NCBI GenBank assembly: GCA_017472065.1
Contig: JAFURB010000007.1
Coordinates: 1-64,000, forward strand
Source: Alphaproteobacteria bacterium
GTDB taxonomy: Bacteria > Pseudomonadota > Alphaproteobacteria > Rs-D84
Direction of reading: 5' to 3'
DNA: 64,000 bases
Shown here piece after piece: positions 45,265-53,085 of the stretch. The number at the start of each line of letters is the position of its first letter. Position 1 is the first letter of the stretch. Below the pieces are notes generated by a model. The model did not search any database. It was not told the origin of the DNA and saw only the letters and a list, made by a program, of their open reading frames with translations. Position numbers and translations under genes: made by a program.

Positions 45265-46510
45265 TGCGTAATACCTCAACCGGGTCTGTGTTGGCCGCTT
45301 TCCATGCGGGGTAAAGTGTTGCTAAAAATGATAAAGCAATTGCCAGAATCGCAATGCCGGCCACACTGGTTAATTCCAATTTAGATGGTAATTCCGACAG
45401 GTAGTATAATTCCGCCGGGAATAAATCACGACCAGTTAGCATTTGTACAAATTGACGTATCGGTTCGATATAAATTGCAATCAGTACACCGAATATTGTT
45501 CCAAAAAACGTACCAATGACACCAATCGATGTTCCCGACAGGATAAATATCCGCATCATTGATTTGCGTGATACACCAAATGTACGCAGAACGGCAATGT
45601 CTTTGTTTTTGTCTTTGACCAACATAACAAGTGACGAAATTATATTAAATGCCGCCACAATCACAATCAGCATCAATATCAAAAACATTACATTTGATTC
45701 AACCTGAAGTGCGCCAACAAAACCACGATTTAATTCACGCCAATCGCGCACAACAAATCCATCTGGTAATAATTCCAATAATGATTTTTGGACGGCGGTG
45801 GTGTCTTCGGGATTTTCCAGAAACAGGTCAATATGTGTCACCGCATTGCCAATGTTCAAATATTTTTGTGCGGTTTCCAATGGCATGAATATGTATCCAG
45901 AATCATATTCATACATACCCATAAAGAACGATGACATAACCGGATATGACATGATGCGTGGCATTGAACCAAACGGTGTTGGGGTTGCGGCATTTGCCGA
46001 TACCAATGAAATATTGTCACCCATGGTAACATTTAATGCGCGGGTCAGTGATGCGCCTGCGACCAATTCACCGTCACGAATTGCATCCAATGGTTTTCCA
46101 TAAACGCGTGTGCCGGTGGTTGTCTTTTTTTGTAAATCAGCCATCCGTATGCCGCGTATCATTGCGCCGGTATTGTTACCACCGGCGGTGGCCATAACCT
46201 GGCCTTCGGCGATGGGGACGATGGCGGTCGCGTGGGATGATACAATTTTATTCTGGTTCATTTTATCGATTAGAAAATCAAAATCGGATATTGCACCATC
46301 TTGGTGATAGACAACAACATGGCCGTTCATGCCAATAATACGACCCAACAGTGTGTCATGGAATCCACCCATAACAGACATAACAACAATCAATGTTGCA
46401 ACACCCAACATTATGCCAATTAATGACACCCATGAAATTACAGAACCAAAACCACGACGTTTCGCGCCAAGATATCTGAATGCTATTTTTCGTTCTAGTT
46501 TTGAAAACAT
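45257..46510 (-). CDS. lolC: Lipoprotein-releasing permease LolC/LolE
   Basis: A 417-residue ABC permease with the FtsX/LolCE layout: an N-terminal helix in R-Y-L-G-A-K-R-R-G-F-G-S-V-I-S, a large periplasmic domain, then three helices (about 275-300, 320-345, 380-405). The S-L-I-G-I-M-L-G-V-A-T-L-I-V-V-M-S-V-M-N-G-like region is close to the LolC/E consensus. In alphaproteobacteria one such gene often makes a homodimer. It works with the LolD product. Confidence 0.93.
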   Translation of the reverse strand: MFSKLERKIAFRYLGAKRRGFGSVISWVSLIGIMLGVATLIVVMSVMGGFHDTLLGRIIGMNGHVVVYHQDGAISDFDFLIDKMNQNKIVSSHATAIVPIAEGQVMATAGGNNTGAMIRGIRMADLQKKTTTGTRVYGKPLDAIRDGELVAGASLTRALNVTMGDNISLVSANAATPTPFGSMPRIMSYPVMSSFFMGMYEYDSGYIFMPLETAQKYLNIGNAVTHIDLFLENPEDTTAVQKSLLELLPDGFVVRDWRELNRGFVGALQVESNVMFLILMLIVIVAAFNIISSLVMLVKDKNKDIAVLRTFGVSRKSMMRIFILSGTSIGVIGTFFGTIFGVLIAIYIEPIRQFVQMLTGRDLFPAELYYLSELPSKLELTSVAGIAILAIALSFLATLYPAWKAANTDPVEVLRNE

Positions 46511-46525
46511 TTTTATTTATACCTT

Positions 46526-47869
46526 TTATTCACTTAGATATGCGCGCAGGGCATCGCCGGCCAATGGTGTTAATGCATTGTCTGGAATTTTTGCGGCATC
46601 TACAATTGAAATAAGACGCGGTGACATAAACACAACTAATTCTGCAAATGGGCTGATTAATGTTTCAGGTGTTGTCACGAACGAGTGTGTTGGAATACCA
46701 ACGATTACATAATTGTCGCCAACACTGGATGGGATATCAAATGATGATAATTCGCCATTGCTGGTACGCAGGACAATTTTTGAATCAATCTTGTCGCGGC
46801 CTGCATAATCACCATATGTGGCCGTTGCACCAATTACCAGGTCTGTTTCCAGACGTTCTTCTTTGCTGCATTGACCAATGTCAAATCGTGATTGCCATCC
46901 GTTTGGAATTACAAATTGACCCTGGGAAATTAAGACGACATTTGCCTGTTGTGATAAAAATTCTTGTAATGTTTTTGTGTTGATTTCAGAACTGGTAACC
47001 AGCGCACGACCAACAACACCTGGAATTGACATTTTTATGTTCTTTTCCCCAAATGCCGGTAACAAATTCATCCAGATAATTGGATTGTCGGTGCGTGGAT
47101 AAACACGGTATATATCAACATCCCATCCAATCATGTATTTTTTTGATGCGATGTCAGATATTATTTTGGCAACTTCGCGTTCGGTTTGATAGTTGCCTTC
47201 GAATACGACGGTTTTGTCATCCCAGTTAACCAATAAATTACGCATGTCGGCGCCATGCATCGCATCCAACAGGGCCATGATAATACTTTCGTTTTTTGGC
47301 ATCTTAATCAGCCATTTCCCACGATGTGTTAAATGGATTTCGCCAACGGTTTCATCGTATGAATAATATGCGTGTCCCATTTTAGCCATCAATTCAACCG
47401 CATCTGATAATGCACCCGATGAAATTGTACCAGTAATGCGTTCAATCATTTCGCCATCTTCGACAACTGATATGTCGGTGCCATCCAGCAATTTGTCCAA
47501 TGCCTGTTTCACGGTTAATTTTTTGAAATCATAATCAGATACCTGTAATTTGGGCAGTGGATCGCCAGTTTCCAGACGGACGATTTCTATTTTTTCTTCG
47601 GGGACAACAGATACGATGTTCTGGTTGTTCCAATCCACACTGCATCTTTTTGGTAAATCAATTGAAAAACGACGCGCGGTGTCGGTGGTCAAGGCCGCTT
47701 TCTTAGGGAAAATAGGAACCGAGTTTTCATCAATCACCAATGTATCAACAACAGTTATATTATCATATAATGGTTGTTGGTCTTGTTGATTGGTTTGGGT
47801 ACAGGAAAACATAATGCACAATGCACATGGTACAAGGCTTAGTTTTATCAGTTTTTGTATTAGTGTCAT
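46526..47869 (-). CDS. pilN: PilN-like lipoprotein secretin
   Basis: A 447-residue lipoprotein (lipobox I-M-F-S-C). An N0/STN-like domain (about 100-135, L-T-V-K-Q-A-L-D-K-L-L) and an N1-like domain (about 205-245, V-A-K-I-I-S-D-I-A) precede a secretin core ending in L-I-S-P-F-A-E-L-V-V-F-M-S-P-R-L-I, the conserved secretin end. R64-type PilN secretins are lipoproteins like this. It probably forms the outer-membrane pore for the pilO-P-Q-R machine at 11.6 kb. It is shorter than R64 PilN, so part of the barrel or C-terminus is reduced. Confidence 0.75.
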   Translation of the reverse strand: MTLIQKLIKLSLVPCALCIMFSCTQTNQQDQQPLYDNITVVDTLVIDENSVPIFPKKAALTTDTARRFSIDLPKRCSVDWNNQNIVSVVPEEKIEIVRLETGDPLPKLQVSDYDFKKLTVKQALDKLLDGTDISVVEDGEMIERITGTISSGALSDAVELMAKMGHAYYSYDETVGEIHLTHRGKWLIKMPKNESIIMALLDAMHGADMRNLLVNWDDKTVVFEGNYQTEREVAKIISDIASKKYMIGWDVDIYRVYPRTDNPIIWMNLLPAFGEKNIKMSIPGVVGRALVTSSEINTKTLQEFLSQQANVVLISQGQFVIPNGWQSRFDIGQCSKEERLETDLVIGATATYGDYAGRDKIDSKIVLRTSNGELSSFDIPSSVGDNYVIVGIPTHSFVTTPETLISPFAELVVFMSPRLISIVDAAKIPDNALTPLAGDALRAYLSE

Positions 47870-47889
47870 GTCGTTCTTTCCCTTGTTAA

Positions 47890-48213
47890 TTAAATGTTCA
47901 TAAGTTTTTCAAATTCAGCCAATGTCATTTCATGAATTGGTTTCTGTGTCGGGGTTGTCAAATCACGAACACGTTCAAACTGGGCCGCAAAGCGTTCAAC
48001 CAGTGATTTAATTTCAGGTGATATGTTCGGGGTGCCTTGTAATAAACGGCGGCCGTATTCAACAACATATTCAAGAACATCGGCCGCGTAAAAGCGACCA
48101 ACATAGTTTTCCATGGCGATACCGCCTTTCTGGACACAGATGGCAGACATTAGCATTGTTGTCTGATTATAATAATTGGCCAGTTTTATAAAGTTCTGAA
48201 CCGTGATTGCCAT
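47890..48213 (-). CDS. 107-residue protein before the secretin gene
   Basis: Cytosolic helical protein with no recognised family. The start has AAAGGA 8 nt upstream. It lies 20 nt upstream of the secretin gene on the same strand, so it is probably its operon partner. Motifs: Y-N-Q-T-T-M-L-M-S-A-I-C, Y-A-A-D-V-L-E-Y-V-V-E-Y-G. A role as pilotin is unlikely because it has no signal peptide. Confidence 0.55.
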   Translation of the reverse strand: MAITVQNFIKLANYYNQTTMLMSAICVQKGGIAMENYVGRFYAADVLEYVVEYGRRLLQGTPNISPEIKSLVERFAAQFERVRDLTTPTQKPIHEMTLAEFEKLMNI

Positions 48214-48254
48214 GTATGAATTCCTTTGTTCCTTTTATGCTATTATAAAAACTA

Positions 48255-48283
48255 TTGCCCCACAAACGCAAATAAATTATAAT
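48255..48283 (+). promoter_or_regulatory. Promoter placing the transcript start at an ATG
   Basis: -35 TTGCCC at 48255-48260, 17-nt spacer, TATAAT at 48278-48283. The ATG at 48290 is 7 nt downstream, so the mRNA is probably leaderless. No Shine-Dalgarno is visible. Confidence 0.65.
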
Positions 48284-48289
48284 AAAAAC

Positions 48290-48679
48290 ATGAGAATAAA
48301 ATTCCTGGGTGTTTTATGTGCTGTTTTTGTGCTGGGGGGGTGCGCGTCACCAAACCGTGGCAGTATTGATGATGCAACAATTTTGAACTGGGAAAACGAG
48401 GCGGTTACAACCGAACAATTTGTGCGTGACCATAAATCATGCCTGGGGATTGATAAGCCGTCATATACACCGCGTTCCCGTATCGCAAAATTATTGTCCC
48501 CAAATCAAAGTGCTATTATGCCAGATTGGGACGGATTGTGGGTGACTTTTCAGTCAAATGAATACAAGGATGTGGGCCAGCGGTCGTTGATGTCGGTGCC
48601 ACGCAACCAGGCATCGCGAACAACAGGCGCATACCGGCGATGTATGTTCCGCCGGGGATATTTATTGCGTGCAATGTAA
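48290..48679 (+). CDS. Small lipoprotein
   Basis: A 129-residue lipoprotein (lipobox L-G-G-C at about residue 19). The mature protein contains C-L-G-I-D-K-P-S-Y and G-A-Y-R-R-C-M-F-R-R-G-Y, a C-terminal pattern seen in several small alphaproteobacterial lipoproteins of unknown function. ATG 48290 is used; an upstream frame has no ribosome site. It precedes ftsQ. Confidence 0.65.
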   Translation: MRIKFLGVLCAVFVLGGCASPNRGSIDDATILNWENEAVTTEQFVRDHKSCLGIDKPSYTPRSRIAKLLSPNQSAIMPDWDGLWVTFQSNEYKDVGQRSLMSVPRNQASRTTGAYRRCMFRRGYLLRAM

Positions 48680-48739
48680 TTGATAAGGGACATGAAATTA
48701 AATTTTATGTCTCTTGTTTTTTATGATATAATGTCGGTT

Positions 48740-49417
48740 ATGAAACGTTCAATATGGTTTTGGGTGTGTTTTGTTGTTGCCGTTATTATGGCAATCTATT
48801 TTGCAACACGCATTATTATGGTTGGGATGGGGCGCGGAAAACTGGCCCAGGTGCATAATATTTCTATTGTGACGGATTCACGCGATGCAGATATGGATGC
48901 AATGCGTGCGGCGGCCGGCGGATTGGTGCGTAACACATATGATGTTGATTTGGATGTGTTAAATGCACGAATTGCAGCGGTGCCGGGGGTAAAACAATCG
49001 GCGGTGCGGCGTTTGCCAAATGGAAACTTGGCGGTGCGGGCAAATATGCATCGCGCCGTGGCCCAGTGGTCCGATGGGGAAAGTTATTTCCCATTGTCGG
49101 CCGATGGAACAATCGTTAATCAGCCCAGCAGTGCGCGTGATATTGGGGCGGTTGTGTTTGTTGGCGCATTGCCAAAAGATATTGCGGAAATTACATCTGC
49201 GGCACGCAATATGGTGGCCGATGTCGCGTATATGGAATGGATCGAAAACAGACGGTGGAATATTGTCACAATGGGGGGGATTACCGTTATGTTACCCGAA
49301 GAAAACCCGGTTGGGGCAATCAGTACACTGATTTCGTTGAACCAAAATCATAATTTGTTGGGAAAAAAGATTCAGGTTATTGATATGCGTGATGGGGCGC
49401 GTATATTGGTTAAATAG
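48740..49417 (+). CDS. ftsQ: Cell-division protein FtsQ
   Basis: A 225-residue single-pass protein: a membrane helix (about 3-26) and a POTRA domain (I-S-I-V-T-D-S-R... V-P-G-V-K-Q-S-A-V-R-R-L-P-N-G-N-L) followed by the FtsQ beta region (F-P-L-S-A-D-G-T-I-V). FtsQ links early and late divisome proteins. ATG 48740 fits a TATAAT at 48727-48732, suggesting a leaderless message; an ATG at 48731 is alternative. It lies upstream of ftsA as in other bacteria, which supports the call on a divergent sequence. Confidence 0.82.
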   Translation: MKRSIWFWVCFVVAVIMAIYFATRIIMVGMGRGKLAQVHNISIVTDSRDADMDAMRAAAGGLVRNTYDVDLDVLNARIAAVPGVKQSAVRRLPNGNLAVRANMHRAVAQWSDGESYFPLSADGTIVNQPSSARDIGAVVFVGALPKDIAEITSAARNMVADVAYMEWIENRRWNIVTMGGITVMLPEENPVGAISTLISLNQNHNLLGKKIQVIDMRDGARILVK

Positions 49418-49438
49418 GATTTGTGCGGATTAATAAAC

Positions 49439-51214
49439 ATGAATATGATGGATTCTTGTTTTTTATGTCTGGATATTGGCACATCGGGTGTGCGTGGGAT
49501 TGCACATCATGTAAAATCTGGGAATATTGCGAAATCTGCAATGTTTTCTGTGGACAGTTTTGATACTATTTTTGCAATCAAGTCGGTTGTAAATGAACTG
49601 GAAAAACAAATTGGACGCAATCTGGATCGGGCGTATATTACCGGTAATATGGGGCCGGCGCGATTTGGCGCATTTGTGAAAAGTACAACATGGTCCGGGG
49701 AACACAAAATCAATCAATCAGATATAAAAAATCAAATCGCACAGATTACACCGCCGGATGAATTTCATCCTGTGCATATTGTGCCATTGGCGTACAGTCG
49801 GCCAGGCGCACGCGATATGTTGAACCCGGTGGGCGGTGTTGATCGGCAATTGATGTCTATATTCGGGGCGATATTTTACAGACTGGATAGATTGGACAAT
49901 ATTTATTCATTGTTGCGACATGCGTATATTGAACCGATTGCGTTCTATGACCCACAATTTTTAGAAAATGCGGCGTTTCGTGGCGCCAAACAAAATACGA
50001 TATTTATTGATTTTGGCGCAGAATTTACATCTGCATCGATTTGGACAGACCGTGGACCGGTATGGCATATCAAGGTGCCAATCGGCGGAACAAAGATAAC
50101 AAATGATATTGCCGATAATTTTAATATCGATTTTGATGCCGCAGAAAGGATTAAGCGCGCAGTTGCAGATTTAATACCAAAAGAAATGGATCGATTTACA
50201 CCGGCGGATACGGCGTATGGTTTTTCGCGTGGCGATGTTAATGATATTGTGTTGCCGGTGATTTTAGATGTTGTGGGAAAAATTCGTGATTCTGGAAATG
50301 CGGCACTGGAAAAATACAGACCGGTGCGAATTGTGTTGACGGGGGGCGGATCTGAAATGGGGGGGATTCGCGACTTTATCGAAAATACTTTTGCAATTCC
50401 GACCGAGTGTTTACATGCAGATGCGGCGGTGCGCGCATTGTCAAAATATGTCTGGGGGCTGTTTGCAAATAAACGCGCGGCATATCTGGCGCGGCGCGAA
50501 AAAATCTATAATGCGTTTGGTCGCATCACGGGTATGTTTCAGCCGCGAAAAAAACATGTAAAACCGAAATTTATTCCAATTTTGCCCAGTTCACTGTGCT
50601 TTAATATGAAACGGCCAGAAACATACAGCCTGTTTAAGGCAGGTGGAATTTCGATGATTCACATCGATGTTATGGATGGTTTCTATGTGGACAAGGTTGC
50701 AGGTGGCATCGATTTAATAAAATTTATTCGTTCGCATACAGATGCACATTTGCATGTACATTTGATGACCGAAAGCCCAGCCGTATGGGCCGCGGATGCC
50801 GTTGCAGCCGGGGCAGATACGGTGATATTATCAACAAATACATCGGGTGTTCGTAATGCGGTGCGTGTGGTTAAATCATCGGGGCGGCGCGTTGGTATCG
50901 CACTGCATCCAGATTCATCTGTTACAATATTAAAAGATGTCCTGCGCGAATTAGACGAGGTTATGGTAATGACCGTTGCACCAGGGGCGGCCGGCCAGGA
51001 TTTTAGACCAGATTGTTTGCATAAAATTTCGGTCTTGGCGGCGACGCGTAAAAAATATGGATTGAAATTCTTGATTTCCGTTGATGGTGGAATAAATGAC
51101 AAGACTGCACAGATGTGTTGGGATGCAGGCGCAGATTTGTTGGTCAGTGGTTCGTATTTAGCAAAAAGTAATGATTTCCCATTGGCGGTGCAAAGTTTGT
51201 TAAAACACGAATAA
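49439..51214 (+). CDS. ftsA: FtsA fused to ribulose-phosphate 3-epimerase
   Basis: A 591-residue protein of two full-size domains. Residues 1-380 are FtsA: the actin-like ATP-binding motif L-D-I-G-T-S-G-V-R-G at 11-20, F-I-D-F-G-A-E-F-T-S, L-T-G-G-G-S-E-M-G-G-I, and a C-terminal basic, amphipathic region. From about 380 an Rpe TIM barrel starts (P-I-L-P-S-S-L-C-F) with His408, Asp410 in HIDVMDG, His441 in HVHLM and Asp549 in SVDGG, the catalytic metal set. FtsA tethers FtsZ to the membrane; Rpe interconverts ribulose-5-P and xylulose-5-P. No stop or frameshift separates the parts. I know of no such fusion. ftsZ is not next to it. Confidence 0.85.
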   Translation: MNMMDSCFLCLDIGTSGVRGIAHHVKSGNIAKSAMFSVDSFDTIFAIKSVVNELEKQIGRNLDRAYITGNMGPARFGAFVKSTTWSGEHKINQSDIKNQIAQITPPDEFHPVHIVPLAYSRPGARDMLNPVGGVDRQLMSIFGAIFYRLDRLDNIYSLLRHAYIEPIAFYDPQFLENAAFRGAKQNTIFIDFGAEFTSASIWTDRGPVWHIKVPIGGTKITNDIADNFNIDFDAAERIKRAVADLIPKEMDRFTPADTAYGFSRGDVNDIVLPVILDVVGKIRDSGNAALEKYRPVRIVLTGGGSEMGGIRDFIENTFAIPTECLHADAAVRALSKYVWGLFANKRAAYLARREKIYNAFGRITGMFQPRKKHVKPKFIPILPSSLCFNMKRPETYSLFKAGGISMIHIDVMDGFYVDKVAGGIDLIKFIRSHTDAHLHVHLMTESPAVWAADAVAAGADTVILSTNTSGVRNAVRVVKSSGRRVGIALHPDSSVTILKDVLRELDEVMVMTVAPGAAGQDFRPDCLHKISVLAATRKKYGLKFLISVDGGINDKTAQMCWDAGADLLVSGSYLAKSNDFPLAVQSLLKHE

Positions 51215-51222
51215 ATAAATGC

Positions 51223-51250
51223 TTGATTTTATGTCCAGATAATATATAAT
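51223..51250 (+). promoter_or_regulatory. Promoter of tRNA-Gly/tRNA-Tyr
   Basis: -35 TTGATT at 51223-51228, 16-nt spacer, -10 TATAAT at 51245-51250. Confidence 0.7.
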
Positions 51251-51270
51251 CGTATGGCTTTGAATTTGTT

Positions 51271-51345
51271 GCGGGCATAGTACAAAGGCTAGTATGCAAG
51301 CCTTCCAAGCTTGAAATGCGGGTTCGATTCCCGCTGCCCGCACCA
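51271..51345 (+). tRNA. tRNA-Gly (TCC)
   Basis: 75-nt cloverleaf with encoded CCA; acceptor GCGGGCA/TGCCCGC, anticodon TCC in loop CTTCCAA, T-loop TTCGATT. Confidence 0.93.
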
Positions 51346-51398
51346 CACTTCGCCAAGGCTTCGTGTGGCAGGCCACAAAAGCGTGTGGCGATAAGTTC

Positions 51399-51485
51399 GG
51401 GCGTGCGCCGGAGTTGGAGAGCCGGGGCAGACTGTAAATCTGTTGGCTTAAGCCTGAGCTGGTTCGAATCCAGCCACTCCCACCA
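51399..51485 (+). tRNA. tRNA-Tyr (GTA)
   Basis: A class II tRNA of 87 nt with a long variable arm (GGC TTAA GCC), anticodon GTA in CTGTAAA and encoded CCA. With acceptor GGGCGTG against CACTCCC there is one mismatch at position 4, and position 8 reads C instead of U, so the 5' end deviates. Anticodon, variable and T arms are canonical. The 53-nt spacer from tRNA-Gly carries inverted repeats with TTCG motifs. Confidence 0.82.
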
Positions 51486-51490
51486 GAAAT

Positions 51491-51514
51491 ACCGACCGTA
51501 TAGGTCGGTTTTTC
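51491..51514 (+). terminator. Terminator after tRNA-Tyr
   Basis: ACCGACC / GGTCGGT stem with T tail, just after the CCA. Confidence 0.85.
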
Positions 51515-51518
51515 TTTG

Positions 51519-52679
51519 TTAAAACATCCGGACGATTTCGGCCATTATTTGGTGGGTCTGGCGGTCGTATGTCGGGATGTTTGATTCTTGGATGGTATAA
51601 GTGTAACTGAGTGCAGGAATAAAATTTTTTATGTTTATATAACTGTTATAAATGCGGGTGTATATTTGATATATGTTGTCGTGGCGGGTCGTGGTGTGAA
51701 ATTCGTTGTCTATTAAAAATGTCCCGGTTGTGTGATAGGATGCGTGTGAATACATGGCGTTTATATAGAAATTAAATCCGTATGGAAATATTTGAAAATA
51801 TCCAATGGCAATACGACCAATGTCCGCCCCAAGTGCAGATAGTTTTGTGTCATTGTGTGATATGGCCATGGTTAATGATATAAAACTGAAATCGTTCAAG
51901 TAATATTTGGGATGAATATAAAATGTCCAATCGTATCCTGATAATATATTATTAACATCTGGGTTGTGATAGTGGGTGCGCTGGATATCCAGGCCGATGG
52001 ATGAAAACACGCGGTCGGGAAATTGAATTGTGGATCCAACGCGTATGCCGTATGCAGTATTATAAAAATGATTGTCATACATGCGCGCGCCAAATGATGG
52101 TTGAATATAAATGTCGCCATGTGAAAATATATATCGCGGCCCGATGGCGATGTGTGCTGAATAATCTGTTGGAATATTGTCTGATATATTCAAAATTGCG
52201 CCACCAAATGTTGTGCGTATGCCAATGTTTTTTGAAATAGGGATGAAATGATTTACTGCGCCATTTATTTGCAGACCGATGCCAGATGTGGGATCTTCGA
52301 TTTCTGCACAGGCAAGGCCGTTTATGGTATTAACACACTCGTTACGATTTGATGGGGTGTAATTAATACTGGCGTCGGGGATGGCGCCAATGCCGAATTC
52401 TGTGTCCCATTTTTTCTTGTGATGGATGATTGATAAATAAGTGTTTATTTCGTCCAAGATTTCGCGTGGCGCATCACACTGCGCGGTTAGAAATTCAAAG
52501 TTATACTGGGCCGCAGAATATTGTTGGTTTTCAAAATATTTTTTGGCCAATTCATATCGCGCGTGCCAATCGTATGGATTTTTGCGAACTGTGTCGTTAT
52601 ATGATGCGATATTATTGGATGCACAAACATGGTGTGAAAAGATTGCAAAAATACAAAAAATCAAAAAAATATTTCGCAT
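51519..52679 (-). CDS. Slam-like outer-membrane protein (TPR + barrel)
   Basis: A 386-residue protein with a signal peptide, an N-terminal TPR-like unit (Y-D-W-H-A-R-Y-E-L-A-K-K-Y-F-E-N-Q-Q-Y), and a C-terminal beta-barrel of about 14 strands beginning with G-I-G-A-I-P-D-A-S-I-N-Y, similar to the P-D-S-N-x-N start of DUF560/Slam barrels. It ends M-A-E-I-V-R-M-F. Slam proteins move lipoproteins to the cell surface; this could be their counterpart here. Two cysteines in a loop look disulphide-linked. ATG 52679 gives a normal signal peptide. Confidence 0.68.
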   Translation of the reverse strand: MRNIFLIFCIFAIFSHHVCASNNIASYNDTVRKNPYDWHARYELAKKYFENQQYSAAQYNFEFLTAQCDAPREILDEINTYLSIIHHKKKWDTEFGIGAIPDASINYTPSNRNECVNTINGLACAEIEDPTSGIGLQINGAVNHFIPISKNIGIRTTFGGAILNISDNIPTDYSAHIAIGPRYIFSHGDIYIQPSFGARMYDNHFYNTAYGIRVGSTIQFPDRVFSSIGLDIQRTHYHNPDVNNILSGYDWTFYIHPKYYLNDFSFISLTMAISHNDTKLSALGADIGRIAIGYFQIFPYGFNFYINAMYSHASYHTTGTFLIDNEFHTTTRHDNIYQIYTRIYNSYINIKNFIPALSYTYTIQESNIPTYDRQTHQIMAEIVRMF

Positions 52680-52738
52680 ATCTTGTCTTATTGTATCGGG
52701 GGACAAGATGTATCGCAAAAGGATGGTTTTCTTGATTT

Positions 52739-53074
52739 TTAATATGTATTCGATGACTGATTATATCTATGTAATGTTTGGGTTATCATTAGGTCTATAT
52801 CAGATTTGAATTTTTTATATTTGTTAATTCGTTCGGTAAAATCTGGACCATAAAATGCAAGTTTTTTGTATTTGTTTTCTATCTCATATAATGCATTGTT
52901 ATATAAATTAATTGTTTGTGGACTTAATGGTTGTCTGGTGGAAATCTTCTTAAGATTGTCCAGTATGTCATACAGTTGTTTGAAAGTGTTTGATATTGTA
53001 GGACATTCTGCATGAGAAAAAATTTGTATTTGATTTTCTGTGTATTGCATAATTTGTTGAATGTGAGATTGCAT
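52739..53074 (-). CDS. 111-residue helical protein
   Basis: Cytosolic, fully helical, Gln/Lys/Ile-rich (M-Q-S-H-I-Q-Q-I-M-Q-Y, N-A-L-Y-E-I-E-N-K-Y-K-K). It begins 11 nt after the LpoA-like gene on the same strand. No family recognised. Confidence 0.5.
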   Translation of the reverse strand: MQSHIQQIMQYTENQIQIFSHAECPTISNTFKQLYDILDNLKKISTRQPLSPQTINLYNNALYEIENKYKKLAFYGPDFTERINKYKKFKSDIDLMITQTLHRYNQSSNTY

Positions 53075-53085
53075 AATGAAAGCCT

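Noticed and set aside
51346-51398. A mobile repeat between tRNA-Gly and tRNA-Tyr
   Set aside because: It has inverted repeats with TTCG motifs but looks like an ordinary processing spacer of a tRNA pair.
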